Below, in pieces: positions 53,386 to 64,000 of a DNA stretch of 64,000 nt (position 1 is its first letter; each line of letters opens with the position of its first letter). Source of the DNA: Limnomonas spitsbergensis (taxonomy: Eukaryota; Chlorophyta; Chlorophyceae; Chlamydomonadales). The translations under genes were made by a program, and so were the position numbers. The DNA lies in the NCBI GenBank assembly GCA_037349105.1, contig JAYJMM010000117.1, positions 3,720,001-3,784,000 of the forward strand, written 5' to 3'. The notes below the pieces were generated by a model. It was given only the letters and a program-made list of their open reading frames with translations. It was not told the DNA's origin and searched no databases.

Positions 53386-54849
53386 TGTATGGTTTAAATT
53401 TACAGTATATTGGCAGGCCCATGGCCGGTAAGCCAAGCAGCATGGCAGGCCATGCCTGGTGCCTCCAGCCTGATGACCAGCCACACAGAATAAGCGTTCA
53501 TCATCGGCAAGGCACCCTCACCTGCCCCCCTTGGATGCACGCGGATTTGGACATGCACTTTATTGCAAAGGGTTGACCGGAGGCCCTGAATTTAAAGCAG
53601 CAGGTAAGGTACAGCAACAGTGATGATTCAAAGTCGAAAAACAGCTGTTGGGTGTAGCAGCAGTGTTGATTCAGATTTCATATTACAAGCGCCATGCATG
53701 TCAATTTCCCTGTGCATATCTGACGGGGTTTGCGGGCGCCACACCTCCTCCTTTCCTATAGCTTCATCGTCTTCACCACCATCCCCTATTCTCACCATGC
53801 AACCCTGCCTATGACAGACCTACACAAACCATAAAACCTTGACCCTGTTCCTTCACTTTCTTCATCACCAGCCTCAATCCCATAACACAGCCCCAGCCTG
53901 TGACAGACCTAAGCAAACCGTGCACATTGCATGTAATTGTTTCTTCCACCCCTGCCAGTACAATTAAATTTGGGTTCCAGACGTTAGCTTTGGGCGGGAT
54001 TGGTCCTTGGTTTGTGTACATCCTCCATTCTCAAATTTTGAATTGGGAAAAGCAAGGCACACATACCGATGCCTATCTTGGGAGAAGTAGGCATGCCTTA
54101 ATCCTGAAACCTGAAGCGTCTGACATTTACCCTAAAGCAGGTGGTACATCCTTCATTGGCAAATTGGACATAGTTGAAAATCAAAGGCTCATTTACCTAT
54201 GCCGAGAAATGTAAACACGTCCGAAGCTGCCAGCTCCCACAACTCTCCCGATGGAAAAGTCTGAGAGGCTGCAGTCCATGCCGCTACCTGCACATTGGGC
54301 ATGTGATTTCTGTCTATGATTTCTGCGCACATGATTTGTGTGATTTTTTGCTTGTACATAATGCGGTATCCAAAAGAGCTTTATATGTTTTGCATGGGAT
54401 AGGTGACCTTGCGCACCGGTTGGAGCGTTTTGTTACTGGGACCACAAATCAGAAAAATACTGGTGCCCGACCCGGACCTTCAGCAAACATGCACATCGTG
54501 GCAAGCGCAAACAGAGAGGGGTCTGATTTCATGCAAATTTTTAAAGACGGGAGCAGCAGCAGGGCATGCTGCACATGGCCTGCCTGCAGGCTGTCATGCA
54601 ATCGCTTTGCAGCTGAACACCAAAGCGATGAGTCGTCAGTCATCGCTGACCCCAGGCAGGCAAGCACCCCACCTGCTCCACTGCTCGTTGTTGGGCCTGC
54701 GACGATGCCACTCGTCACCGGACGGGGAGCTGTTGTGGCGGAGTGGGCCGTGGTCGGTGTGGCCACATGCGCCGCATTGCCGCTGTGCTGCAAGGACTGC
54801 AAATTGGGGGGGATTGGATGGCATAAAGCAATGTATACTGAAGGGAACT

Positions 54850-55027
54850 TACACTACAATTTAGCCTCATCACGGCCTATGGTCGTGGGGGGACCTGGTC
54901 AATTAAGCCCAATGGGTGGGGCTTAATTTACCGGGGCCCCGTTGACTTGGGTCCAGGTTTGGTTCCATCTAGCCCAGTGGTGGCTTCCCAACGGCCCGCC
55001 AAAGGTGGTCTGGCAGGCACTAAAATG
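54850..55027 (+). mobile_element. Diverged hAT-like MITE family copy
   Basis: CTCATCACGGCCTATGGTCG, a GGGGACCTGGTCAATTAAGC block, AGCCCAGTGGTGGCTTCCCA, GGCCCGCCAAAGGTGGTCTG and a right end GGCACTAAAATGAAC, in the same order as 44761-44948. The left end is decayed. Confidence 0.68.
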
Positions 55028-55611
55028 AACAAGGGTGGCGAATGGGCAAAAGAAGATGTTCAGCCATCGTAAGGGACTGGATTCGTTGCTGCATGTTGTG
55101 GACATATAGTGGAGGGCAAAGGGAGCTGATCCATAACCCAAATTGTGCTGCAGAGGCTGGAAATTGGGCTACATTGTATGGGTTCAGGGCGGGCAAAGGG
55201 GTTGATCCATCACTGCAAGCACGCTGCTCCGCTGGAAGCATGGCTGTTCATTTGTGTATTGATTTCCCTATCGAAGCGAAGGCAGAAAAGAGAGAGAAAT
55301 ACCGATACTAAATATGCTGTTCATTTTAACAGGAAAGCAGAGTGTGCTGAATGGAACCCTAGCAATCTTGTGGCCCTCCATGTATGCCTCGGGGGTATTT
55401 CTGACTTTCAGGGGCCTTTGGGAGAAAAAATGATAAGGTCAAGGGTTTGGAGTTAAGGGTTTCACAATTAAAAGTGCAGCCCTGCCCAATTGACCCGCTG
55501 AAGGGTTCGTCAGGCAGAGCATTCTCCAGGTTTCAGATTTTGGAGTTCTGCCCCTGGCTTCTCATTTCTTAAGCTCTAAAGGCTGCTGCTTGCAGCCTGA
55601 TAAAGCAAAAT

Positions 55612-55795
55612 ATTGAAGTGCCTCAGCTACCATTCAGCTCCTTGTAGACTTCGGCTAGGGGCCCTGGTGCAGCTAGCCCTCCTGTTTCGGCTACTGGGCG
55701 TAGGCTGGTGAAGGTCTGGTCTACATTGCCCTGTACTGGCTGACCAGTTGCCTGCTTATGGTGGTCTGATTACTCTGATGCACACGAAAAAACCA
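55612..55795 (+). mobile_element. Diverged hAT-like MITE family copy
   Basis: AAGTGCCTCAGCTACCATTC, CTTCGGCTAGGGGCCCTGGT, GCAGCTAGCCCTCCTG, GCGTAGGCTGGTGAAGG and a GGTGGTCTGATTA block follow the family order. The right terminus is decayed (GCACACGAAAAAACCAGC). Confidence 0.6.
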
Positions 55796-55976
55796 GCAGG
55801 CTGCTTTACATACACCTTACCGGTATTGCCTGCCACGTTCCCGATCGGCCCGTTAGTGGCTGACCAGTGACCAGCGGTCCAGAACCCCAGCGGGTCCACA
55901 TTACACACATTTTCCTTGCCCTATATGGCTATTAGCTCAATAGTGGCTGACCCGCGGCCCAGCTGGTCTGTCGCAC

Positions 55977-57532
55977 CTTACTGCTGGCCCCGTTCCCATC
56001 CTCCATCATGCGGTCTTGAGCGAGGATCTGCGCCTTTGCTCCCACATCTTGCGTCACGGCTGTCCTGATCATCTTAGAGTACTTGTCACGAAGCTCCGCC
56101 ACCTGTGACATTGGGCATTGTTTGGATGTGTGTCCAGGCCAGAGAACCATACATCACATTTGATACGTGGGACAGGTGCCTGGGGACTGGCTTGAGCACA
56201 AGAAAGCAGAATGAGGAGGGATGGGCTTCAGTCCTGGCTGCGCACTCGAAGGGGGGGGGAAACGTGAAATGCCACTAGCCTCTATCATCTCTGATATGAC
56301 TCGAGAGTGAGCTCACACGTAGAAACTTATTCTGGTCCTGCTTGATCCCTTCCTTTCCCCAACCTCCCTTCCGCCAACTTGTTCCAACCTGTCCTGATTT
56401 CTGTATTCATCCTCTCCCTGCCCCCCTGACTATCCCACGCCACCCCTCCCCCGCCCTGACCAGCCCTTCCCTGCCCGCTCGGCCGCTGCTCAAAGCCCCA
56501 TCCTGGCCTGCCCTCGCCGCCCTTTAATACTACTTTTGCTTGGACAAAACAAAATGGGATGCTAGTTGTCCAGCCACTCAAACCCTTAGGCTCAAGCACG
56601 ATAACAAGCGGCTCAGTCACACCAATATCTTACCATGTTTGCCTTCCATGCCGCATCCTGTGCTTGCGGTGCTTTGGCCATGATGAAATCCATGACCTGT
56701 TGGGTGTGCAAGGGCAGCAGCGGTCATGAGGCAGGGGCTCTATACAGGATTTAAAGGAGGCTAAGAGAGGTCATGGCATAACCTAATCCGAGGGCGTATA
56801 ATGGGTTGGGTGAGGGGGCAGGTGTGGCACTATGGAATTACAGGAGATTGGGTGAGGTGGAGTGGTTGGGCGTACCTGGGGTGCTTAGGGCGGAAAACCG
56901 TATGGCCACCTGTCTCACTAAAATCGAATGTCGAAACTGGGACGATATAGTCCCGAGTTGCTGCGTGTATGTGATGCTTGCCTGCAAAATACTCTTGGCT
57001 AGTTGGTCATGAGATGAAACTCGTAAGCTGGGTGGTGTATCGACCCTCGCTGCTGACCTCTAAAGCACCCACGCCGCAAATTGTGAAGTTAGCGACTGAT
57101 TGTAAGATGGCATGCTTGGAATGAAAATTAATGTGTGTATCTTCCGGCTCACGTACGTGTTCAAGCGCGCTGGTTGCCCTCCCTCGGGCTTGTCGTCGGA
57201 AACGTCGCTCGGCCAGAGCTCCAAGCGACAGTCGCTGAGCGACGGTACAAGTCTGGTCCGTGGGGTGCGGGGTCGGTTACAATCACTGCATCAGACGCGC
57301 TTATAACGATCAAATTGATGGCAGGACGGGTGGCGCCGAGCGTGCATGTGAGCCGAAGTTGCTCCCAGCAGATCGACGTTCGACTGCTGGGTCGTCCCAT
57401 TTCGAAAACCCGCCCTTGTGCTATCTCTCGCCGACCTACCGCTAGCTCCCCAACGAGTCCCAACCGCAGCAATTTGATCCATGCATCTTTCATCATTCAG
57501 TACCTCAATAATGTAGTCCAAGGCCTCCAACA
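55977..57532 (-). CDS. Three phase-compatible exons of an unidentified protein (possibly the kinase N-terminus)
   Basis: Minus-strand exons 57532-57504 (LEALDYIIE), 56696-56634 (VMDFIMAKAPQAQDAAWKAN plus M) and 56102-55977 (VAELRDKYSKMIRTAVTQDV ... MMEDGNGASSK). Each has AG/GT borders (GCCAG|, ACAG|, CACAG|; |GTACTG, |GTAAGA, |GTGCGA) and the joints are phase 0. The joined peptide is amphipathic and charged, with no domain I recognise. It lies on the same strand as the AGC kinase and upstream of it, with no stop in between, so it may be that kinase's N-terminal extension. It could equally be the C-terminal part of a separate gene whose last exon I missed. Confidence 0.42.
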
Positions 57533-58359
57533 CTGGCAGGAATCCAAGTAGTCAAGTATGGTGCGGCGTTCAAGCAGCCGGTAATTGGGACTCAAAGCGA
57601 GGGGGGGGCAGAAAAAGAAACCCGCATCATCCCCAAGTTGCAGAGCTTAATCAGAGCATTCCAAATGTGGTCTTAAATGGTTTTGCCCGGGGGGAGGGAG
57701 TAAACTAGGAGGGGTTGGGGGGGGGCTCAGGGAGGGACACAAACAAATGTGATTTGTAAGGGAAATTATTGGATTTATGTTATCTTTTGTAAGACATCAA
57801 ATGGAGACGAGAGCTACACCATCGCATTCCTCGCAGCAAATGCTGTCGACTGATCTGCATCAATAATGTAGCATGTGTTGAAACCAGATCCCCTTGAGGC
57901 CTAGACATCCCATTTTGACAGAGGGGTCGGCTCCGCAACAGAAAACAGTGTTGTTTGCATGCCCATTCTTTAGTCAGGCAGTGTACCAGTAGTTGCTATG
58001 ATGACTATGATTTAAGCAATAACTACAGTCTGTGAGTTTTTTCTAAGTCTTAAATTCATAGACAACGCAGTAGCCCGAAGAAATCACCAGCAGGGGGCAG
58101 CACGCATGATAGTCAGTTTAGAACAGTACATGCCCGCTGGGCCCTGCTGGACGCATGATGGTCGGTAGATAGCAACGACCCTCGACGTCCTCTTCAGCTG
58201 CCTGCCTGCCCAGCTGGTGGGATCCCTTGGTCAGCTTCCACCAGCTTCATGCCATGCCTTGAGCATTTCATCCGAGTTCACGTACAGAGGCGATGATGTG
58301 AAGTTTGTGTGGAGTTTTTTCAGCCCAACAGATCACCACATTTGATGCATGGGACATGT

Positions 58360-59081
58360 TGTCACGACGTATGGGTGGCTCGTACATTCTTTTGGGTTTC
58401 GGATCCTGTCTGGTTTGTGGTACTTAGTTAATGGCTGGTTCGATCCAGGCATTCTTCTCTTCTTACTCAAGTATACACCGAAGTTGAATCACCCTTTCTT
58501 GTTAATCTGTTCTGGGACTAACCTCCACTTGTGATATATTGCCTCTTATCAAGACTGTGTGACTGCCAGGAGCCTTTGGGACTTAATAAGTTCAGACACC
58601 TCCACTAATCTTACACTCTTCAACTGATCGCACCTCCACCCACCTCTAGCACTATCTTCCGCTTAGCTTCGCTTATAAATCATGACTGTGAGCTCTCAAT
58701 CCAGCTTTTTCTGGCATCAAGTCGATCTACTGCTCCAGCAGTCGATTCTCATCAACAACAGCCGAACTATCAACTCAGCACCCACTAGAACTACGGTCTA
58801 CCTCGTCCCCAAGTTCGTCAAGGCCGCCTAACAGTCGCCCAACTGTCGCCATCAGAGAACAAGACCCCAACAGGATCGTGTTACTTCGTACTTCTGTCAA
58901 CCATAAGAGAAGAATCATCCAAAGTTTAGTGCAGTAGCCCGAGGATTAGATTGAGGTTAAGCTGTTTGCCATGCAGCTTCTCGCTCATGCACAGCAGGTA
59001 ATCCCTTGTAAAGGGCTCCTAGCACTCCAATAGTGACTGCTGAGCGCAGTGATACTTCAGAGTCACTGGTATCTTGTGACA
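58360..59081. mobile_element. Candidate solo LTR (722 bp)
   Basis: It begins TGTCACGACG and ends CTTGTGACA, so the ends form a 6-bp TGTCAC/GTGACA inversion of the TG...CA type. ATGT occurs on both sides (58356-58359 and 59082-59085), which fits a 4-bp target duplication. The flanks read together as one copy of the ~230-bp dispersed family (GATGCATGGGACATG | TGCCCG), so the insertion interrupted that repeat. TTATAAAT at 58673-58680 is a plausible LTR promoter TATA box. No internal retrotransposon genes or second LTR are present. Confidence 0.55.
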
Positions 59082-59607
59082 ATGTGCCCGATGCTCATGC
59101 GGATGATGCCAAGCCCTGGCCACTTTGCGACACCCAGGCAACCAGAGGTTCTTCAACATGGGCATGGACCATCAGTAGCTAGGTACACGTTGTCGGTGTG
59201 CAAGGTGTATGGTTGTGGGAAGACGGCCCAGGTATCAGTTGTGCGATTACACTTCAGAGCGCACATCTTGCTGCGCCAATGTGGTGTAACTTGCAAGTTG
59301 GAGCCAAGTGATGCTGGGGCGTGCGGCCTCTGTGGCGTGGTGTGTGGAGACAGGGCATCATGCCAGTGCAAAGCGGACATGGACAGAGGTTTTAACACTG
59401 GCAGTGGAGTCCCTCTGCCCCCTGAACTACAGGATTTCTTATGTGGCGGCTGAGAAGGGTTTTGACGCCAATTCATGCACCGACAGACCAGTGGCTTGCA
59501 CCATCTGCAGGTGTCGGACTTGGTCTCCTTTGCCTTCCCGGCCTCTGCCTTTGTTCCTTCCCCCCCCCTCTTCATTTTAGTTTCTTCTTCTCTTCCTTCT
59601 GAACAGT

Positions 59608-59661
59608 TGGGCGCCCACGCGGCCGAGCTTTGAACGGGCCCAGAGGTGTGACGTTATTGAC
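59608..59661 (+). mobile_element. SINE-like dispersed element copy
   Basis: TTGGGCGCCCACGCGGCCGA...GAACGGGCCCAGAGGTGTGACGTTATTGAC, preceded by the pyrimidine tract TTCCTTCCCCCCCCTC ... TTCTGAACAG (59530-59607). It is almost identical to 18039-18093 including the tract. Confidence 0.75.
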
Positions 59662-60074
59662 CATCTGCAGGAGCATCGCGGGTACCATCCGCCCTTAAGT
59701 GTGGAGCTATCACTTCCTATATCACATGGAGTCTGCCAACCCTGGTCAGGAGCTGGCGGAGGCAGATGTGACGAGATATGCCATCAGCACTGAGGAGTTT
59801 GAGGGGTGGGTGGGCAAGGAGCTCCCCAAGAGGCAGATAGCGAAGACTTTTCCCGGAAAGAGGGGTGGCTCAAGCTAGGAGAATTAAAAGTGGGGAGGGC
59901 TGTGTCTCGGAGAGATGAGACTGTGCTGCTGAGGGTGCGTCCAAGTTGGGAAAACGAATAATCTGGGAGAGGCCAGGGTCTCAGTGAGCTGCTGTAAATG
60001 GTGTGATAGCATGCCATGTGCAGTGTCAGTTAAAAGCCACCAGCATGATAAAGTGTTGATTGTATGTTTATGTT

Positions 60075-60250
60075 TGACAGCCCAGTGGAGCATCACGTCT
60101 GAGACAGGTGCCTGCAAAACCGTCTGAGCACTAAAATAACACACCATGAAAAAAACAGCGACCCTTGGGCAAGCAACACACACACCACCACACAGGCCAG
60201 CGGAGTGGGAAAGTCCTGCATCTGCGTGGGTCCACCATGCCCTTGGGAAA
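60075..60250 (+). mobile_element. Decayed copy of the ~230-bp dispersed family
   Basis: CCCAGTGGAGCATCACGTCTGAGACAGGTGCCTGCAAAACCG, then GCACTAAAATAACACACCAT, GACCCTTGGGCAAGCAAC and a GCCAGCGGAGTGGGAA block follow 51010-51150 in order. It lies ~180 bp beyond the stop codon of the gene ending at 60428. Confidence 0.55.
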
Positions 60251-60427
60251 GAGGCCCAGTCGGGAAACACGATGAGGCATTAACAGCAGCAGTACAGAAG
60301 ACAGCTACTATAGGGGTCATGATACGCAGTTACACCTACTTCCAATCGCGATGCTACCCTGGGTCAATAATGAAGTTGCACCTCAGATGCTTCCCAGGGG
60401 TAAGTCCGGCGGCATCAAGACTGCATT

Positions 60428-63400
60428 CTACTTAGAAAGCACAGGTACCACGGACTCCTCCACTTCACTGCCCGAAACGGCAGACCCGACAACGGAGGCC
60501 CATGTCTCAGTGTCCTCGTCTTGGGCCATGCCGGGCGCAGACACCGCCAGCCTGTCACATTCGTCCATGTCGCGCTGCAGCTGTGACGCGTAGGCCTCCC
60601 CTCCGGCGGTGGACAGCACCCGGCTCATGAGCTGCATGTACATCTCAGCAGCGTACCTGCGGGTAGACAGGGGCAAGGGGGGCGTGTCAGCAGGACAGTA
60701 AAGAAAGAAATAAAGCTACGCCCCGTGGGAGGCGTGAGACTTGAGGAAACAGCGCAGCCTGGGCCAAAGCCACACCCGCGCCGTTACCATGTCAGCATGA
60801 CGGTATCCATCCACCTTTTGTAGCAGAAGGCGATCCACTCGCCGCGCCTCTCCTCACAAAAGTGTGATCTCAGTCCATGGTTCTTATCCCCAGGATATGC
60901 CTCATGGACATGCAAATTCTCCAAAAAAATCGGAAGACCCCTGCTCTTGCTCATCTGCCCTTTCACCCTGGCTCCCCTGAAAGCCTTTGCAACAAACAAA
61001 ACGTGTTTTCGACCCGGTATCGAACACACCTGTTGTTGCCAGCTGCTTTGTTCTTTGCTGCCGATTCACGGGATAGGAGCATCGTATGTCGGTCATCCAG
61101 CTTGAGAGAAGCCAGAAAGCGGTACAAGCGGGCCTGCCTTGGGATGGGGCAGCTCGGGTCCGACGCCACGCCCAATAGGCGTACCGCAGCGTAGTACTGG
61201 GCACAAAAAGCTAGACGCTGCTGGCGGGACGTACCTACGCATTGCATGGCGTTGCATTGGGGTGTAGTTGGAGTTTGCATGCATGCATGCCGATGGATGG
61301 GGTTGCGTCGGGTCGTGCAAGGATACATGACATGCATGTGGCCGCTAGTCCCGCATCTTCCGCCACACAATCGCATCCCTACCCAAGCTCCTGCTTTCCG
61401 CTTCACCTTGGGGCTCCAAAGACAGCAGCCCCATCGCCCGCGAAAAAGATGCAGCAGCAGCCGCCCAGCTCCCTGCCTCCATCTGCGAGACGCCCGCGAG
61501 GTACAGCTGCATAAGGTCGCCGCCGGGGACACTCATGGACTGAGGCTGCGCCACCGGCGGCGGCCGCGGGGGCGCCTGCTGGGCAGCAGCGGCAGGATGT
61601 GTCGCTGAGGCTGCCCCCGAGAGCAGCGGCCCCCCCAGCGCGGCAGAAGTCCTGCTGCCTAGACCGGGCGCGGCGGGGGCGGACGGGAAAGAAAGCTTCC
61701 CCGCCGCTGAGGAGGGCGCGTCCAGGCGCAGCCCCGCGACCGCCGTGCGCAGCGAGGGGACGTTCCTGGCAGCAGCCTCGGCCTCCTCCTTTGATTTGAT
61801 CTGGATGTTGAACTTGCGGGCGGTGGAAGCGCCGCCGCCAAAGAAGCCGTCGTCGTCGTCGTCGAAAAAAGGGTCGGAGTTGTTGCCTGCCGCCGTCTTA
61901 TTAGGCTCTTCGGGCTTGGTTGAGTAGACCAAGGCCATCAGTGGCTGCATGGGAGTCAGCGGGGGAGCCTGTGGATGTCCCTGCTGTGGCTGCTGCTGGT
62001 GCTGCTGTTGCTGGGAGGGGGCAGAGCTGACAGGGGCGTCGAGGTCGTCGTCAAAGAGGCCCAGCAGGTCGAATCCGCCGCCACCGCTGTTGGAGGTCTT
62101 GGCCCTGACAGTCGATATGAGAGGGAAGGGAGCGTGGGAGAAGGGGGAGGGGGATGACAGAGGCTGGAGGGATGAAGGCAAACCAAGGGGAAGCAGCGGG
62201 CGCATGTGTGCACCGGCACCAAGATTCTGAAGGCACCAGCTGCAGGCCAGGCACGAGACAGCGATTGAAAACAAAACGCCGACAGTCCGTTAGAGCCTTG
62301 GGGGTGATCTTATGATTCAAATGCAGGCACTCAGAGGCTGTATATGTCGACAAGGGGGACATGCTTAGGCTCAGAGGTGGCACGGTAGAGAGCTGACGAG
62401 AGGGAAGTTGAGACGTGCGAGGAGAGGGCAGAGTGGGCAACTGGAGGAGATGCAGGCAGTGGTCTACCAACTGGAGGAGATGCAGGCAGTGGTCTACCAA
62501 CTGGAGGAGATGCAGGCAGTAGTCTACCAACTGGAGGAGATGCAGGCAGTGGTCTACCAACTGGAGGAGATGCAGGCAGTGGTCTACCAACTGGAGGAGA
62601 TGCAGGCAGTGGTCTACCAACTGGAGGAGATGTAGGCAGTGGTCTACCAACTGGAGGAGATGTAGGCAGTGGTCTACCAACTGGAGGAGATGCAGGCAGT
62701 GGTCTACCAACTGGAGGAGATGCAGGCAGTGGTCTACCAACTGGAGGAGATGCAGGCAGTGGTCTACCAACTGGAGGAGATGCAGGTAGTGGTCTACCAA
62801 CTGGAGGAGATGTAGGCAGTGGTCTACCAACTGGAGGAGATGTAGGCAGTGGTCTACCAACTGGAGGAGATGCAGGCAGTGGTCTACCAACTGGAGGAGA
62901 TGCCGGTAGTGGTCTACCAACTGGAGGAGATGTAGGCAGTGGTCTACCAACTGGAGGAGATGCAGGCAGTGGTCTACCAACTGGAGGAGATGCAGGCAGT
63001 GGTCTACCAACCTCCATAGAGTATAGTGTTGCAGGCAGTGGTCTACCAACCTCCATAGAGTAGAGTGTTGCAGGCAGTGGTCTACCAACCTCCATAGAGT
63101 AGAGTGTTGCAGGCAGTGGTCTACCAACCTCCATAGAGTAGAGTGTTGCAGGCAGTGGTCTACCAACCTCCATAGAGTAGAGTGTTGCAGGCAGTGGTCT
63201 ACCAACCTCCATAGAGTAGAGTGTTGCAGGCAGTGGTTTACCAACCTCCATAGAGTAGAGTGTTGCAGCGGAACTCCAGAGCGTTGTCCCCTAATCTTGG
63301 TAATCATCATGCTACCACGCGGATTGCCAGTGCATGGTAACACTCCCCCCAGTACCGGTCCGTATCACATTCCATCACCCAATTTTCTGGCTATCTGCTC

Positions 63401-64000
63401 TACCGGCATTATAATCATAACGATCAGGGATCTCTGGCGGTCATATGACATTTACCTTAAAATCACTATTATCACAATACGGAGTCAATAACTGAGTGAG
63501 AGCACCTGGCCAAACGTCCTCCACTAGAGGATTTACTCAGGGGCTGGCCGACGGAGGTGCACCGAACCGTCTTTAAAAGGCTGCTGGGCAGCCTCCCCCA
63601 GGCCGATAGGGGGGGGGGCAAACCTTGACCGGTTGTAGGCCCAAGCACCCGGCGCCCCCGGCCACAGCCGCATACGTACGGTTCCTGTGAAGCAACCTTA
63701 GAAGACAGAGCTGACTAGAGGTCAACTTATCTCTTCGTCCCAGTTTATGATTGCATCCTTTATACCCCCCCCCCCCGCGGCCGATTCCAAGCGTACCTAG
63801 GTGGAGCTGCCGCCGCCGCCGCTGCTGGGTTGCTTGCTGGCTGCATGATCAGGTCATCAAGCCCCCAGTCCATCAGGTCCTGCTGGACACTCCCCTGCTG
63901 CTGGCTGACCGAGGCCGACGTTCGGAAGTCCAGGCTGGGCCCGCTTGCAAAGCCGGCAACAGAGGTGCTAGCCAGGCTTCCTGAGCCGGCGTGCGGAGCC
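60428..64000 (-). CDS. Acidic, Gln/Ala-rich protein, possibly coat- or endocytosis-associated (5' end outside the window)
   Basis: Exons (minus): 64000-63797 (edge), 62104-61407, 61234-61030, 60656-60428 (stop); phases agree, about 445 residues seen. Order of features: low-complexity Gln/Ala segment ending AAAAAAAPPR; acidic FDLLGLFDDDLDAP and PFFDDDDDGFFGG patches of the kind that bind clathrin adaptors; a Gln/Pro/Ala-rich linker; a charged block (FNIQIKSKEEAEAAARNVPS, LRTAVAGLRLD); then a helical C-terminal region (MQLYLAGVSQMEAGSWAAAA, RLAFCAQYYAAVRLL, RLYRFLASLKLDDRH, RYAAEMYMQLMSRVL) resembling TPR or coatomer-alpha-like repeats. This suggests a vesicle-coat or endocytic scaffold, but I cannot name the family. 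The first intron (63796-62105) holds two minisatellites. Confidence 0.68.
62443..63010. repeat. 30-bp minisatellite
   Basis: 19 units of 30 bp (GGTCTACCAACTGGAGGAGA plus TGCAGGCAGT), differing only at TGCAGG/TGTAGG/TGCCGG and GCAGT/GTAGT. It lies in the intron 63796-62105 of the minus-strand gene. Open frames on both strands reflect the multiple-of-three period. Confidence 0.97.
63010..63268. repeat. 39-bp minisatellite sharing half its unit with the 30-bp array
   Basis: Seven units of 39 bp that keep GCAGGCAGTGGTCTACCAAC from the neighbouring 30-bp array but replace CTGGAGGAGAT with CTCCATAGAGTAGAGTGTT. The switch is abrupt at 63010, so one array probably arose from the other through a recombined founder unit. 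Confidence 0.96.
63270..63796. other. Intron remainder, no gene
   Basis: The 5' part of the intron whose donor is at 63796. AT-rich unique sequence (63300-63490), a G/C run at 63610-63620 and a C-run at 63766-63776. No feature is recognised. Confidence 0.5.

Noticed and set aside
53809..54021. Minus-strand GLRLVMKKVKEQGQ as the missing kinase ATP-binding exon
   Set aside because: The Lys context is only loosely like VAIK/ALKV, there is no glycine loop beside it, and the splice phase to the exon at 53258 is not convincing.
54449..54802. Minus-strand 117-codon frame (AKRLHDSLQAGHVQHALLLL...)
   Set aside because: It has a helical, protein-like look but no recognisable domain. Splice sites that connect in phase to the kinase or the upstream exons were not found, and a longer plus-strand frame overlaps it.
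59049..59453. Cys-rich plus-strand frame (VCKVYGCGKTAQVSVVRLHF ... CGVVCGDRASCQC)
   Set aside because: It starts inside the solo-LTR candidate and has no supported exon partners or known domain. The Cys spacing fits no zinc-finger class that I recognise.
60784..60865. Minus-strand CEERRGEWIAFCYKRWMDTVMLTW as an exon of the coat-like gene
   Set aside because: The exons on both sides (61234-61030 and 60656-60428) join directly in phase to give GNNRYAAEMYMQ, so this segment is intronic.

Overview
This is eukaryotic nuclear DNA. Every gene I could rebuild has GT-AG introns (one probable GC-AG), coding exons are short islands in repeat-rich non-coding sequence, and one gene encodes a chlorophyll a/b-binding light-harvesting protein of photosystem I type. 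With a plastid-type thioredoxin and CCCTAAA-like motifs, this points to a green alga. A prasinophyte with a large, minisatellite-rich genome is my best guess, but that is inference.

I rebuilt genes by joining exons whose reading phases match across splice sites. From left to right they are: a GT77/PF03407-like glycosyltransferase on the minus strand (exons between 16432 and 2982, eight exons seen); an LHCA-like antenna protein on the plus strand (22223-23635, five exons, 229 aa); a plastid-type thioredoxin on the plus strand (28352-31869, five exons, 177 aa, CGPC active site); a secreted GH88-like six-hairpin-glycosidase relative on the plus strand (34512-37323, six exons, 535 aa); a multi-pass drug/metabolite-transporter-like protein on the minus strand (45679-38680, seven exons, 456 aa); the C-terminal 272 residues of an AGC protein kinase (PKA/PKG-like) on the minus strand (53258-48731, seven exons), with possible 5' exons at 57532-55977; and the C-terminal part of an acidic, Ala/Gln-rich, coat-associated-looking protein on the minus strand (beyond 64000 to 60428).

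Repeats fill the rest. The main tandem arrays are a ~42-bp polypyrimidine array (0.36-2.97 kb), 50-bp (3.3-4.1), 33-bp (4.2-5.8), 26-bp (8.5-9.7), ~61-bp (13.8-14.2), 49-bp (14.4-14.8), a GAGGT array (39.5-40.6), 58-bp (41.2-43.3) and 30/39-bp (62.4-63.3). Almost all lie inside introns. Interspersed families include a hAT-like MITE (one copy with a perfect 8-bp target duplication), a SINE-like family with a GGCGCCCACGCGGCCGAGC core, a ~230-bp family with an inverted pair, a solo-LTR candidate and a reverse-transcriptase scrap.

The most unusual observation is that many tandem repeats and partial duplications copy exon-intron junctions. At least seven exon boundaries in two genes (glycosyltransferase and kinase) sit next to one or many near-copies of their own splice site, giving arrays of decoy donors or acceptors. 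The genes do not form an operon-like pathway. Two of them (glycosyltransferase and the putative nucleotide-sugar-type transporter) could both serve Golgi or cell-surface glycan synthesis, and the GH88-like protein could act on extracellular glycans, but nothing shows they are linked.
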